Of a stretch of 64,000 nucleotides of DNA, positions 44,301 to 52,950 are shown piece after piece; the stretch's first letter is position 1, and each line of letters begins with the position of its first letter. The DNA is from Mycobacterium sp. IS-1742. Lineage in GTDB: Bacteria > Actinomycetota > Actinomycetes > Mycobacteriales > Mycobacteriaceae. A program made the position numbers and the translations under genes. The notes under the pieces are model-generated. The model was not told the DNA's origin and ran no database searches. It saw nothing but the letters and a program-made list of their open reading frames with translations. Location of the stretch: contig NZ_LQIV01000034.1 of assembly GCF_001500125.1 (NCBI RefSeq), positions 1 to 64,000 of the forward strand. The letters are read 5' to 3'.

Positions 44301-45716
44301 GGTCAGGTGGTTGCCCGACAGCGGGCTGTGGATCGACCCGGTGTGCGGCATCCATTCCAGCCACTGCCACGACGCCCGGGACTGCGGGGAGCTGAACGCG
44401 GTGATGGCGAGGTCGGCGGGGGAGTGCAGTCCGGCGAGCTGTAAGACGATGCCGCGCGCGACACCGTCGACCACACCACGCGGCCCGCAGATGCCGAGCG
44501 CACCGGATTCGCGCAGGTCCGCCACGATCGGCACGTCTTCGACGGTGCCGAATCGGGCCGCCAGATCCTTGAGCTGGGCGGTGTGCGTGGCCTCGGCGCT
44601 TTCGATGTCCGACAACCGGATTCGGCAGCGCGACGCCGCGTCACCGAGCCCGAGACGCACGGTGAGGAAGCCGGGGTGCTCGGGGCGGTGGGTCCACAGC
44701 AGCGGGCCGAGCCGGTGGATCGCCTCGACGACCTGGCTCAGTGCCGGGGCTTCGGCCAGCCGCACGGCACGCTCGACCCGCTGGGTTTCGGTGAGGTCGG
44801 CGGCCAGGGCGCGCAGCGCGTCGGCGAACCGCTTCGACTCGTATTCGTGGCGTTTGCGGGCCTGCAGTTTCGTGTCGATGTACATGCCGACCATCAGCAG
44901 GGGGCTCAGCGCGATGAACACCACGGCGAGCATGCTGCGGGTCACCGCGAACAGGATGAGACCCATGATCAGTGGCGCGAGCACCGAGATGATCGGGAAG
45001 CGGGCCGGTTCGGGGGCCTGGGGCGGTTTGGGTGCGGTGAACTCCTGCTCGTCGAACCGCGCCACCACCCGGGGTGAGCGGTTGAACTCGATGGCCACGC
45101 TGTCGGCCTGGGTGGCGCCGGGCCGGACGGTGGGCAGGATCGCCAGTGAGGTGGCGGCCAGCTGCACGACGTCGCCGGCCCCCACGATCGCGCGTTGCAC
45201 CGGCTGACCGCCGATGCAGACCCCCGACGGCCCCGCCAGGTTGACGATCTCGATGCTCTCCCCGACGGTGATCGCCGCGTGCACGTCGGTGACCCCGTGG
45301 TCGGTGAGCGTGACGTCATTGGCCAGGCCCGTACCGACCGACGAATTGCCCTGCAGCAGGGGAAATTCGAGCCCGGCGTCGGGCCCGTCCAGGATGCGGG
45401 CGACCGCGGCGGTGCGCCCGCGCCTGCGGCGCTGGGCGATCGTGGCCGACGCGGCGAGGCTGACCGTCGCCCCGGACTGCAGACCCGAATCGGTGAGACT
45501 GCGCGTCGGATCCAGAAGTCGCCCGGCCGCGCCGCGGTCGAATGCGGTGTGTTCGACCTTCAGGGTGAGCCCGGCACCGGGCGGCGGTTGACGCTGATCG
45601 GGGTCACCGGCGGCCAGCGCCTGGGCCAGTTCGGCCACCGTCGCCGTGGCGTCGGCGGTGACGGCGAGCTGGGCTCTGCTGTCGTCCGGACGGCGGAGGA
45701 TGATTTTGGCCTGCAT
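41313..45716 (-). CDS. FHA-domain FtsK/SpoIIIE ATPase (EccC/EssC-like) of a type VII-like secretion system
   Basis: 1467 residues. Residues about 1-90 look like a ubiquitin-like (YukD-type) fold; about 100-205 are FHA-like (SSVGTGLANDVTL, TDVHAAITV); two membrane helices lie near 240-285. Three ATPase modules follow: Walker A VGGTTGSGKSEF at about 685 with Walker B VIIVDEFAAL at about 787, IGTGGAGKSTALR at about 1008, and TGPPGSGRSTALV at about 1286 (Lys replaced by Arg). Mycobacterial EccC proteins lack FHA domains; the length and FHA make it closer to EssC of Firmicutes. It should drive export of the WXG100 proteins next to it. Its ATG directly follows the stop of the RDD gene. Confidence 0.92.
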   Translation of the reverse strand: MQAKIILRRPDDSRAQLAVTADATATVAELAQALAAGDPDQRQPPPGAGLTLKVEHTAFDRGAAGRLLDPTRSLTDSGLQSGATVSLAASATIAQRRRRGRTAAVARILDGPDAGLEFPLLQGNSSVGTGLANDVTLTDHGVTDVHAAITVGESIEIVNLAGPSGVCIGGQPVQRAIVGAGDVVQLAATSLAILPTVRPGATQADSVAIEFNRSPRVVARFDEQEFTAPKPPQAPEPARFPIISVLAPLIMGLILFAVTRSMLAVVFIALSPLLMVGMYIDTKLQARKRHEYESKRFADALRALAADLTETQRVERAVRLAEAPALSQVVEAIHRLGPLLWTHRPEHPGFLTVRLGLGDAASRCRIRLSDIESAEATHTAQLKDLAARFGTVEDVPIVADLRESGALGICGPRGVVDGVARGIVLQLAGLHSPADLAITAFSSPQSRASWQWLEWMPHTGSIHSPLSGNHLTDSANGGQALLSRLEDLVKQRTARDTLSDDDTVVVPAVIVLVEDTAPIDRSRLTRLAERGGPVGVYVVWVATQVESLPAACRTFVLVENESEGATVGHVRHGRHTFPVACESIEVADARQVALLLAPVVDVGAAVEDATDLPRSVSYLSMAGTRMASDPAAVAAQWISNESVLNRNGRPRPPTGQPAGLRALVGSTGAHELHLDLREHGPHALVGGTTGSGKSEFLQSWIMGMAAAHSPDRVSFLLVDYKGGTAFADCVGLPHTVGLVTDLTPHLVRRALTSLGAEIRRREHLLNVKRAKDLVSLEQTGDPDTPPSLVIIVDEFAALASEVPEFVDGVIDVAQRGRSLGLHLVLATQRPAGVIRENLRANTNLRIALRLNDVDDSLDVIDDPLAASFPPEIPGRAVARTGPGRLTTFQAAYVGGWTSEQPEQAPIEIAEFVFGRRRPWHDPTAAKGAARPNGPTDITRMVGTVRAAAQHLRIPVPRRPWLPPLESTYALEDLVAQCDGPALVLGTCDVPTEQAQTVETFSPDAAGNMAIIGTGGAGKSTALRTLAISAALNPHDGPAHVYGLDFASGSLKMLEALPHVAAVVGADDEERIGRILRRLTALLESRARRFARVNASTLTEYRRLADPDEPRVLLLVDAIGPFREQYEHVSHTPFFGMLSQLASDGRMLGIHVVITADRPAAIPSSLASTIQRRLVLRLASDDDYVLAGVAGDILSATSPQGRAISDGRELQVAVFGGDANVAVQARAIERLAEQMRRDRFAAPEPVERLSDRIEFDALPVSTSTGAAVMGVADESLTPLGISPAGVFMVTGPPGSGRSTALVTLAQAVRRQHPSARIVHLAPSVSTIAGLGVWSSTATGQDPVIDLVNQLTLGPPPRGIGELMVVIEGIADFGGTAAENELARLIKTLGDAAFVVGESEVSGWGQAWLLAQPFKAARRGMLLWPSGVEADSLFNTSIGVVRRSDFPPGRAVLIERGKGVWMQVAQPVI

Positions 45717-46391
45717 CTAACCGTGTCTCCCTGCCGCGGGAACCGGCGACACGACCCGGTTGAGCCCGCGGTCCGGTGCCCGGCGCAGCGTGCGCTGTCG
45801 GCGTTGCCCCAACGGGTTCGCGCCAAGCGTCACGTCGAGCACGGTGAGCCCGCTGATCCGGTCGTGCCATGCGGCGCGGGGCGCAGGGCTCAGCAGCACC
45901 GGCAGCCCGGCCAGGCCGAGGGTCGCGACGAACGCCAGTCCGCGCACCATCGTGGCACCCACCCCCGCCGGCCGGTGGTCGGCGGATCGGACCAGCCGCA
46001 ACCCGAGCAGGGCCTTTCCGAAGGTGTTGCCTGTCAGGCCTTGCCAGATCTGCAGCCAGAGCCACACCGCCACGAACGCCACCGGAACCGCGATGTAGAC
46101 GACTTCCGCCACGCCGAGGACGGCTCCCGCGGTGGACAGCGGCATGGCCGGGCTGATCATGACGGCCAAGTCCAGAAGTGATGCAGCGCAGCGTGTCCCG
46201 CCGGTCGCCGGTACCACGGCTTCCGGCCGCGGGGCGGGTTCGGCGACGGGCGCGGTGCGGATCCGTTGGCCTGGGACGACGATGCGACCGCTGAGCGTGT
46301 GACCGCATGTTCCGCAGAATCGGGCGTGCGGCGGCAGGCCGGAGCCACACTGCGGGCACGCAGGCGCCGCACCGTCTGGCTGTCCCCGCAC
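45717..46391 (-). CDS. Zinc-ribbon RDD-family membrane protein
   Basis: 224 residues from GTG 46391, which has GGAG six bases upstream. An N-terminal zinc ribbon with paired CPQC and CGTC motifs comes first, a Pro-rich linker, then an RDD domain with three or so membrane helices (RCAASLLDLAVMI, GNTFGKALLGLRLV, HDRISGLTVLDV). RDD proteins are small polytopic membrane proteins of varied roles. It is the first gene of the left operon of the secretion cluster, with the stop directly next to the ATPase start, so it is likely a machine component or regulator. The frame continues upstream to 46463 without support. Confidence 0.78.
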   Translation of the reverse strand: MRGQPDGAAPACPQCGSGLPPHARFCGTCGHTLSGRIVVPGQRIRTAPVAEPAPRPEAVVPATGGTRCAASLLDLAVMISPAMPLSTAGAVLGVAEVVYIAVPVAFVAVWLWLQIWQGLTGNTFGKALLGLRLVRSADHRPAGVGATMVRGLAFVATLGLAGLPVLLSPAPRAAWHDRISGLTVLDVTLGANPLGQRRQRTLRRAPDRGLNRVVSPVPAAGRHG

Positions 46392-46620
46392 AGCTGACTC
46401 CGTTCCGCACCGAACTCGACGTACACAGCCGTGATCTGGCCGTGATGGGTGAAACCTGCGCATTCGGCTTGTGGGCAGTGCGCGGTCGTGACGAGATTAG
46501 TCTTTGCCGGGCGGATCGGGTGCGAATTGTTGTCGCCCGATCGTACGATTGCTTCCACCTGAGAGTCACATGAGAAACTGCTTTTCGGCAAACCCGAATG
46601 ACCGGCAGGAGGCACGCGCG
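46392..46620. promoter_or_regulatory. Divergent control region of the type VII-like cluster
   Basis: 229 bases between the first genes of the two operons. It includes the perfect 10-base palindrome ATCGTACGAT at 46540-46549 and, before the right-hand GTG 46621, a strong AGGAGG at 46607-46612. No regulator gene of the usual DNA-binding types sits in the cluster. Confidence 0.5.
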
Positions 46621-46968
46621 GTGGCTGACTCGACGCTGCCGCCCGGCAGGTTCGGCGCGGGGTACGTCTCCGGTGGCGCCGCGCGGGCGCAGCACGCCGG
46701 ATTCACCGCCCCGGCGTTGCCGCCCGATCCGCCGCTCAATCGGCTGGCGGTCGCCACCTTCGTCACCGCGCTGGTGTTCGGGCTGGCTGCAGCGCTGATC
46801 ACACTTCCGCTGTCCTATGTGGCGCATCGACAGATCGAGACCTCAGGTCAGGGCGGGGCGGGTCTGGCCCGTGCCGCGATGGTGATCAGTGGGCTGTATC
46901 TGGTGATCGGCCTCGTGGTCGTCGGGCTGTACCTCTACCTGCCGCCGGCCCTCGACGGGAGTGGCTAA
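46621..46968 (+). CDS. Small DUF4190-like membrane protein
   Basis: 115 residues from GTG 46621, set by AGGAGG 8 bases upstream. A Pro-rich cytoplasmic start leads to two membrane helices (NRLAVATFVTALVFGLAAA and AAMVISGLYLVIGLVVVGL) joined by a loop with VAHRQIETSGQGGAGLA, the typical DUF4190 hairpin. Function unknown; it begins the right operon of the secretion cluster. Confidence 0.75.
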   Translation: MADSTLPPGRFGAGYVSGGAARAQHAGFTAPALPPDPPLNRLAVATFVTALVFGLAAALITLPLSYVAHRQIETSGQGGAGLARAAMVISGLYLVIGLVVVGLYLYLPPALDGSG

Positions 46969-47165
46969 GTGTTCGCATTCGCAAAGACCCAGGGCGTCCA
47001 CCGAACGACCGATACCTGGGGTGGCAGTGCGGATGCCAGGATGAGTCGCCACTGTGATAACTGGTTTGCTCACTTCGAAACCAACCAGGCCTTACAGTCT
47101 CCCTGCACTGCCGGGGACACAGGCACGGATATTTCGCAGCGTTATAGAGAGATGGGGAACTCGGG

Positions 47166-49634
47166 ATGGACGTGACGCTCGGGGTAGTGCTCGACAAGGC
47201 GGAGGCGCGGATCGCGCTACTCGACGCGACCGCCCCGCACGCGGTCATCGACCAGTCCGCGATCGACCTGTCGAACCAGCCCGTCGACACGGTGGTGTCG
47301 GCGCTGGCATCGACCGACCGCATGTTGACCGAGTCCGGGCACCGGCTCGTGGGCACCAGTGTGTGCAGCGCGGACCCCGTCACCGCGGCCCGCGTCCGCG
47401 ACGCCCTGGTCGACGCCGACCTGACCAACGTCACCGTGGTTTCGCGCTCCGATGCGGTCACCGAGGTGACCCGCACTCTGGTCGGCGGACACACCACCGC
47501 GACGCTGACCAGCGATGCGGACACCGCTGCGCTGACGATCGTCGACGCGGCCGCCGACACCACCTCCCTGATCGCTGTCGAACCCGTGACAGGAGGTGAC
47601 CGGGGCGCGGCCTACCGGACGCTGTTGGAGCGATTCGGTGAGGAACCCGGCGGGGCGACGAGCGTGATCGTGCTCGGCGCGCCCGTCGACGACGCGTTGA
47701 CCGCCGACCTGCAGGCGGCCTCGCCGGTTCCGCTGCAGTTCGTGGACGAGCCGGAGTACGCCATCGCGCGCGGCGCGGCGCTGGCGGGTGCCCGACGCCC
47801 GATGAATCCCGTTGCGGGACAGACCCCGATCGATTCCATGGACTGGGACGCCACCATGCTGAGCCCCGAGGCGCAGCAGTTGGCGTACTCGCAGGTCGAC
47901 GACGCGGAGGACTATCGCATCGCCGGTGCGGCCGTGCCGATGCAGACCCCGATGCGGCCGTTGAGCGCGGTGGATCCGCAGGACTACGAGGTCGAGGAAT
48001 CCGCGGAGGAGGCGGCCGCTCCGGCGGACCGGCCGCGGGCGCTGCTGCTGGGCAGCACGGTGGCCGCGGTGGTGGTCGTCGGCTTCGCCGCGCTGGCCGT
48101 CACCGTCGCGCTCAACATCCGTCCCGATGTGCGGGAGCAGGCCATCCGGCTCACCGACGACGCGGTGGCGGGCAAGTACTTTCCGGTGGCGCCCGGACAG
48201 GGCGTCGCCCCCGACGGCCCGGGCTGGACGATGATCGAGGAGGTCCCGCCGCCGGGTGCCGAGCCCGAGGCCCGCACCTTCCGGCCGCAGATGCTCAACG
48301 CCTCGCGCGGTACCGGGGACACCGGCGCCGAGGTCATCAAGCTGTACCGGGACGGGACGGTCGGTGTGGTGCCGGACGCCGCGCAGTTCACCGCCGCGAT
48401 CCAGCCGCAGGGCATCGTGCCGCAGGGCATCGTGCCGCCCGGCGGTGTCCCGGATCCCTCCGGGTACGTGACCCGGTTGATTCCGGACTTCACGCGGTGG
48501 AGTCCCTGCCAGGTGCTGGCGCTGGTCGGCAACATGCGGCTGCTGGGCCAAACCGCGATCGACGCGGTCGCGGGCACCACCAGCGCGGGACTGAACGCGG
48601 TCAACTCCGTCGCCGGAAACACCGGAAGGTACCCGGATTTGAGCGATCTCGGTCAAGTAGCCGTCGTCCCCGCCACCAAGGGCGAGCTGTTCGCCGTCGC
48701 CGACACCCCCGCGGGCACCTCGACGGACATCAATGCGATACCGCCTCAAATCTTCAAGACCGGCGCCGTGGACACTGTGGTCGAGGACGTGTTGCCGGTG
48801 GACACAAAGATCGTCGACACGTCGGCCCTGCAGGGGCTCACCCCGGCGGGCAAGGCGGGCGAGGGGACGCCGATGCCGATTTTCGGCGATATCCTGCCGC
48901 CTGAGGTCGGCGAATCGCTGCCCGGCACGAAGGGAACGCGTCCGATCATCGCCCCCGGGACCGTGTCCGAAGGTCTGGCGCCGGGTTCGGGGGTGGATCT
49001 GCCGGAGAAGGGGATCGACGTCTCGAGCGTGCTCCCGGGCGACAGCCCGCCATCGGGATCGACGCCGCGCCTGGATATCCCCGGTTCCGGACGGTTGCCG
49101 GACGGTCCGGTCACGCGGCTGGACCCTGGTGTCACCGCACCCGAGGCGGGTCTGCCCAAGCTCGATGAGGGTTTCCCGAAGCCGGCCGTGGAGCTGCCCA
49201 AGCCGGCCGTGGAGTTGCCGAAGCCGGCGGTGGAGTTGCCCAAGCCGGCGGTGGAGTTGCCCAAGCCGGCGGTGCAGTTGCCCAAGCCGGCGGTGGAGTT
49301 GCCCAAGCCGGCGGTGGAGTTGCCCAAGCCGGTCGTGGAACTGCCGAAGCCGGTGGTGGACGTGCCCGAGCCCCCGGTAGTGGTCCCGCAGCCCAAGTTC
49401 GAGATCCCCGTGCCGGACGTTCCGGAGGTTCCCGCTTACGAACCGCCCGCGCCGCCCGTGCAGCAGCCGTCGCTGCCGTCGTTCGAGCTGCCGAAGCTGG
49501 ACATCCCGACGTTCGCCCCTGAGGCACCATCCGCACCATCCGTGCCGGACGTGCCGTCGGCGCCCGATCTGCCGTCCTTCGAACTGCCCGAACTGCCTTT
49601 CGGCGGTGGGCTGTTCGGATCCGGAAGCAACTAG
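47166..49634 (+). CDS. DUF7159-like membrane protein with Pro-rich PKPAVEL repeats
   Basis: 822 residues. The N-terminus (about 1-210) reads like the mycobacterial DUF7159 domain, an actin/Hsp70-type nucleotide-fold relative (DVTLGVVLDKAEARIALLDA, PEYAIARGAALAGARRP). A single membrane helix (about 295-317) follows, then an extracellular region with GQ-rich segments, ten PKPAVEL-type repeats, and a Pro/Phe-rich tail (PSFELPKLDIPTF, LPFGGGLFGSGSN). The repeats should form a stiff rod that could cross the cell wall. Lies between the small DUF4190-like gene and the polytopic membrane gene, 15-18 bases before the latter. Confidence 0.78.
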   Translation: MDVTLGVVLDKAEARIALLDATAPHAVIDQSAIDLSNQPVDTVVSALASTDRMLTESGHRLVGTSVCSADPVTAARVRDALVDADLTNVTVVSRSDAVTEVTRTLVGGHTTATLTSDADTAALTIVDAAADTTSLIAVEPVTGGDRGAAYRTLLERFGEEPGGATSVIVLGAPVDDALTADLQAASPVPLQFVDEPEYAIARGAALAGARRPMNPVAGQTPIDSMDWDATMLSPEAQQLAYSQVDDAEDYRIAGAAVPMQTPMRPLSAVDPQDYEVEESAEEAAAPADRPRALLLGSTVAAVVVVGFAALAVTVALNIRPDVREQAIRLTDDAVAGKYFPVAPGQGVAPDGPGWTMIEEVPPPGAEPEARTFRPQMLNASRGTGDTGAEVIKLYRDGTVGVVPDAAQFTAAIQPQGIVPQGIVPPGGVPDPSGYVTRLIPDFTRWSPCQVLALVGNMRLLGQTAIDAVAGTTSAGLNAVNSVAGNTGRYPDLSDLGQVAVVPATKGELFAVADTPAGTSTDINAIPPQIFKTGAVDTVVEDVLPVDTKIVDTSALQGLTPAGKAGEGTPMPIFGDILPPEVGESLPGTKGTRPIIAPGTVSEGLAPGSGVDLPEKGIDVSSVLPGDSPPSGSTPRLDIPGSGRLPDGPVTRLDPGVTAPEAGLPKLDEGFPKPAVELPKPAVELPKPAVELPKPAVELPKPAVQLPKPAVELPKPAVELPKPVVELPKPVVDVPEPPVVVPQPKFEIPVPDVPEVPAYEPPAPPVQQPSLPSFELPKLDIPTFAPEAPSAPSVPDVPSAPDLPSFELPELPFGGGLFGSGSN
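49176..49385 (+). repeat. Ten tandem 21-bp units encoding PKPAVEL
   Basis: Units read PKPAVEL seven times with one PKPAVQL, then PKPVVEL, PKPVVDV and PEPPVVV as degenerate ends. Identity between inner units is high at DNA level (CCCAAGCCGGCGGTGGAGTTG), so copy number may change by recombination while keeping the frame. Confidence 0.92.
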
Positions 49635-49652
49635 CGGTATCGGAGATCGGTG

Positions 49653-51284
49653 ATGAGCAACGCAATCGAAGATCGGGCCACAGTGCCACAACATCTGCGT
49701 CGGGCCAACGTCATCCGTGACGCGGTCGCCGGTGTGATGGTCACGCTGGCGGTCCTGCTGCCGTGGAACACCGCAACCGGGCTCACCATCGCCGGAACTC
49801 CCGGCTGGATCGTGGGTCTGCTGATCGTGGCGGCGCTGACGTCGCTGGCCGCGCTGGTCTTCACCCATGTGGGGCTGAGCGGAATCGCCGCGGCCGACGG
49901 TGATCTCATGACGCTGAACCGGTTGCGGAGGACGCTGAATTTCCCGCTGCTGGCCACGGCGTTGGCGTTCCTGGTCTACGCGGTGGTCCAGGCGGTGCGG
50001 GCGGGCGGAACCGCCGCGGTCCCGCCGGGGGTGGGCCCGGGCGCGTGGCTCGCGGTCGGTGGTGCGCTGCTCGGCGCGGCGCCGGTGATCGCGGCCGTCG
50101 GCGATGACCGCTCGGGCCGCAGGGCTTGCCGGATCATCGGCATCGTCTCGCTGGTTCTCGCGGTCGCGGCGGTCGCGTTCAACCTGTACTGGCGCACCCG
50201 GTTCGTGCTCCCGGAGATCGGCAACGCCGAGACCGGCACGCAGAACCTCGTGGTCACCGTCGCCGCGGTGCTCTACGCCGTCGTCGCGCTGCTGCCGGTG
50301 GTCATCACCAGCCGTTGGCTCATGTCGACGAACCGGGAGGCCCGGCTGGCCACCGTCCTGCTCGCCGGGTCGGCACTGGTCGCCGGTGTGTTCACCTGGC
50401 TGCTGCCTATCGGTCGCGACCTCGACGCCTTCCACGGCATCGCGCAGAACACCTCGACCGCGGGCGTCGGGTTCGAGGGCTACTTGGCGTGGGTGGCCGC
50501 AGCCGGTGTGATCGCGACGGTGACCGTGCTGGCCGCGCTGAACCGGAACGCGGTGGACGTCTGGCGCTCGGCCGCGCGAAAGTGCCTGGTGCTCATCGCC
50601 GTCTGGTGCGGCGGGTCGGCCGTGCTTCGGATCGTGGATCTCATGATGGCCTCAGCGCTGGACCTGCCCGCCCCGCCGTACTACGCGACCACGTTGATGG
50701 CCTTCGATCTGATCGCGGCCGTAGTGGCGGTCTGGCTGTTCCTCAACAGTTCAGGCAAGGTCACGCCGCGGATGGTGTTGACGGTGGGGTACGGCGTCCT
50801 GTTCGCGCTGGCGGTGTGTCGGGTCATCGTGGGGGTGGCGTTGGTGCCGCGGGTGCAGCCGCTGAATCCGGACGCGATCACCGATGTGTACGGCAACACG
50901 TTGGCTCAGCAGATCACCAGCACCTTCGATGTGGCTTTGTGTGTGCTGGGCGCCGTCCTGGTGGTGATCGCATTCGTGACCAGTGGTGTGAACAGACCAA
51001 CCCGTTCCACTGCAGTGGCGAAAGCCTCTGCGCCGGAGCCGGAGTCGGCCCCCACGACCACGATCACCACCTACTCGTGGCCGCCGATCGAGCCTGCACC
51101 GTCCCCGTCGCCTCCGACGATCGCGTTCGCACGCCCTGCGCCGGAGGCTGCCCCCGCCACGGCCAAAATTTTCCGCCCCGACCCCGCACCCGGCACCGAC
51201 CGCGTGGCGAAGGTCCTGGCGGAGTCGACGCAACGCTTCGCGGCCGGCACCACCTACGGCGGCGGTGACACCGAACGGCATTGA
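49653..51284 (+). CDS. Polytopic membrane protein of the type VII-like cluster
   Basis: 543 residues from ATG 49653 (GGAG at 49642-49645; GTG 49650 is the alternative). I count roughly eleven to twelve hydrophobic helices between residues 25 and 440, then a cytoplasmic Pro/Thr-rich tail of about 100 residues (TYSWPPIEPAPSPSPPT). The helix number resembles EccD, the channel protein of ESX systems, but I see no sequence match and no N-terminal ubiquitin-like domain. It may be the membrane pore of this cluster; that is inference from topology and position. Confidence 0.8.
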   Translation: MSNAIEDRATVPQHLRRANVIRDAVAGVMVTLAVLLPWNTATGLTIAGTPGWIVGLLIVAALTSLAALVFTHVGLSGIAAADGDLMTLNRLRRTLNFPLLATALAFLVYAVVQAVRAGGTAAVPPGVGPGAWLAVGGALLGAAPVIAAVGDDRSGRRACRIIGIVSLVLAVAAVAFNLYWRTRFVLPEIGNAETGTQNLVVTVAAVLYAVVALLPVVITSRWLMSTNREARLATVLLAGSALVAGVFTWLLPIGRDLDAFHGIAQNTSTAGVGFEGYLAWVAAAGVIATVTVLAALNRNAVDVWRSAARKCLVLIAVWCGGSAVLRIVDLMMASALDLPAPPYYATTLMAFDLIAAVVAVWLFLNSSGKVTPRMVLTVGYGVLFALAVCRVIVGVALVPRVQPLNPDAITDVYGNTLAQQITSTFDVALCVLGAVLVVIAFVTSGVNRPTRSTAVAKASAPEPESAPTTTITTYSWPPIEPAPSPSPPTIAFARPAPEAAPATAKIFRPDPAPGTDRVAKVLAESTQRFAAGTTYGGGDTERH

Positions 51285-51370
51285 CAATCCGCGTCATTCG
51301 GTGCGACGCGTGCGCCCGTCGATGAGAAGATCTCCCGGACGGGTGGTCAGGTCGAGACGGGGGGTCGGCG

Positions 51371-52072
51371 ATGTCTGAGTGGGGCTGGCAGGTCGCGCTG
51401 AACGATGCGAACCCCGACCCCCGCGTCGCCTGCGTGGTGCTGGCCGACGTGTCGGGGTCGATGCAGGGCGAGCCGATCGCGGCGCTGGAGCGGGGTTTTG
51501 CGGCGTTTACCCGCTATCTGCAGAACGAGGTGCTGGCCAGTAAGCGGGTCGAGGTGGCGGTGGTGACCTTCGGCACGGTGGCCACCGTGTTGGTGCCGAT
51601 GCAGGAGGCCCGCACGCTTCAGCCCGTCGGGTTCACCGCGTCGGGGACCACGAACATGGCCGCCGGTGTCCACCTCGCGCTCGACATCCTCGAGGACCGC
51701 AAGCACGCGTACAAAGCGGCGGGGCTGCAGTACTACCGGCCATGGATTCTCGTGCTCACCGACGGCAAACCCAACCTGGACGGCTTCGACGAGGCGGTCG
51801 CGCGGCTCAACGCGGTCGAATCAGCGCGTGGGGTCACGGTTTTCGCCGTCGGCGCCGGACCGCGGGTGGACTATCAGCAGCTCGGGCGGCTGTCGTTGCA
51901 GCGCAGCCCCGCGCCGTTGGAGGGACTCAAGTACGAGGAGCTCTTCGAGTGGTTGTCGGCGTCACTGAGCAACGTGTCGAACAGCTCCGAGTTCGCCCGC
52001 GACGAGCAGGGCCACGAGGCGATGCAGGGCCGGGTGCCGCTGCCCTCGGCCGCCGGCTGGACCAGCGCGTGA
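51371..52072 (+). CDS. TerY-like von Willebrand factor A domain protein
   Basis: 233 residues forming one vWA domain with a complete metal-ion-dependent adhesion site: LADVSGSMQ (Asp26, Ser28, Ser30), TASGTTNMAAG and LVLTDGKPN. The wording LASKRVEVAVVTFG matches TerY-type proteins of tellurium-resistance and stress clusters. No signal peptide; it is cytosolic. Its TGA overlaps the GTG of the PP2C gene (GTGA), starting a three-gene coupled set of vWA, phosphatase and kinase. Confidence 0.9.
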   Translation: MSEWGWQVALNDANPDPRVACVVLADVSGSMQGEPIAALERGFAAFTRYLQNEVLASKRVEVAVVTFGTVATVLVPMQEARTLQPVGFTASGTTNMAAGVHLALDILEDRKHAYKAAGLQYYRPWILVLTDGKPNLDGFDEAVARLNAVESARGVTVFAVGAGPRVDYQQLGRLSLQRSPAPLEGLKYEELFEWLSASLSNVSNSSEFARDEQGHEAMQGRVPLPSAAGWTSA

Positions 52073-52950
52073 GACCGGGGTGCCCCGACGGGGCACCGCG
52101 GTGGGCGGTGTGCGGTGCGTCGGTCACCGGCCAGGAGCACGAGCGCCGCGGACTCGGCTGCGACGACGCCTACAGTTACGGTGTCGCAGGCGATTTCGTG
52201 GTGGCGGCGGTCGCTGACGGCGCCGGCGCGGTCACCGGCACATCGGCATGGGGTGCGTACGCCGCCTGCCAGAGCGTGCTCACCGACGGGCTGCAACCGG
52301 CGTTCATCGACCGCTTCCGCAGCGGCGACGCCGAGGAGTTGATGCGCCGGCTGTTCGACAACGCGCTGAACCGGGTGGTGCGACAGGCCACCGCGCTGGG
52401 GGTGGACCCGATGCGGCTGTCGACGACGCTGTGTGTGGCGGTCGCGGACAGTACGCGGGCGATGTTCGGCCAGATCGGCGACGGGGTCATCGCCGCCGAA
52501 CTCCCCGACGGCCGGATCGGGTCGTTGCTGATCGAGGAGAAGGACGGCTACGCGAACACCACATCGTTCCTGCAGTCCGACAGAGCTTTTGACGAGTCGT
52601 TCCGCACGCTGTCGGTCAACGGGGTGACGGCGTTCGCGCTCAGCACGGACGGGATGAGCTACAAGATCACCGACATCGGGACGGGCGAGGCCTACGAGCC
52701 GTTCTTCCGCGACTCCTGGCAGCACGTGCGCGCCGGCGCGCGGGCCGACCAGTTCGCCGCACTGCTGCGTGGGATCACCGACGACCAGACAGGCGACGAC
52801 AAGACGATGGTGCTGGCCGCGGTGTCGGGGTCGGCGGCCGGCGCGGTGACGGACAGTTCACCCGCGCCGGGCACATCGGACGCCGAGCTCGAGACGGTGC
52901 CGCTGGCGCGAGGTGCTCGGCGTCGTGGGTTGTGGCGGCGTCGGCGGTGA
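52069..52950 (+). CDS. PP2C-type Ser/Thr phosphatase
   Basis: 293 residues. PP2C motifs are visible: RGLGCDDAYSYG, VVAAVADGAGAVTGTSAWGA with metal-binding Asp, STTLCVAVAD, FGQIGDGVIA, ALSTDGMSY and the late TGDDKTMVLA. The start GTG 52069 overlaps the stop of the vWA gene by 4 bases, and its own TGA overlaps the kinase GTG. It should remove phosphates placed by the kinase, perhaps from a partner that the FHA domain of the ATPase recognises. The C-terminal tail is Arg-rich. Confidence 0.9.
   Translation: MRPGCPDGAPRWAVCGASVTGQEHERRGLGCDDAYSYGVAGDFVVAAVADGAGAVTGTSAWGAYAACQSVLTDGLQPAFIDRFRSGDAEELMRRLFDNALNRVVRQATALGVDPMRLSTTLCVAVADSTRAMFGQIGDGVIAAELPDGRIGSLLIEEKDGYANTTSFLQSDRAFDESFRTLSVNGVTAFALSTDGMSYKITDIGTGEAYEPFFRDSWQHVRAGARADQFAALLRGITDDQTGDDKTMVLAAVSGSAAGAVTDSSPAPGTSDAELETVPLARGARRRGLWRRRR

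Noticed and set aside
49176..49385. CRISPR-like array of short repeats
   Set aside because: The 21-bp units are contiguous, without spacers, and keep an open coding frame (PKPAVEL), so this is a coding tandem repeat.
47217..50435. 1072-residue open frame on the minus strand
   Set aside because: Antisense to the DUF7159-like gene; the repeats of that gene give HRRLGQL-type repeats here. No domain is recognisable.
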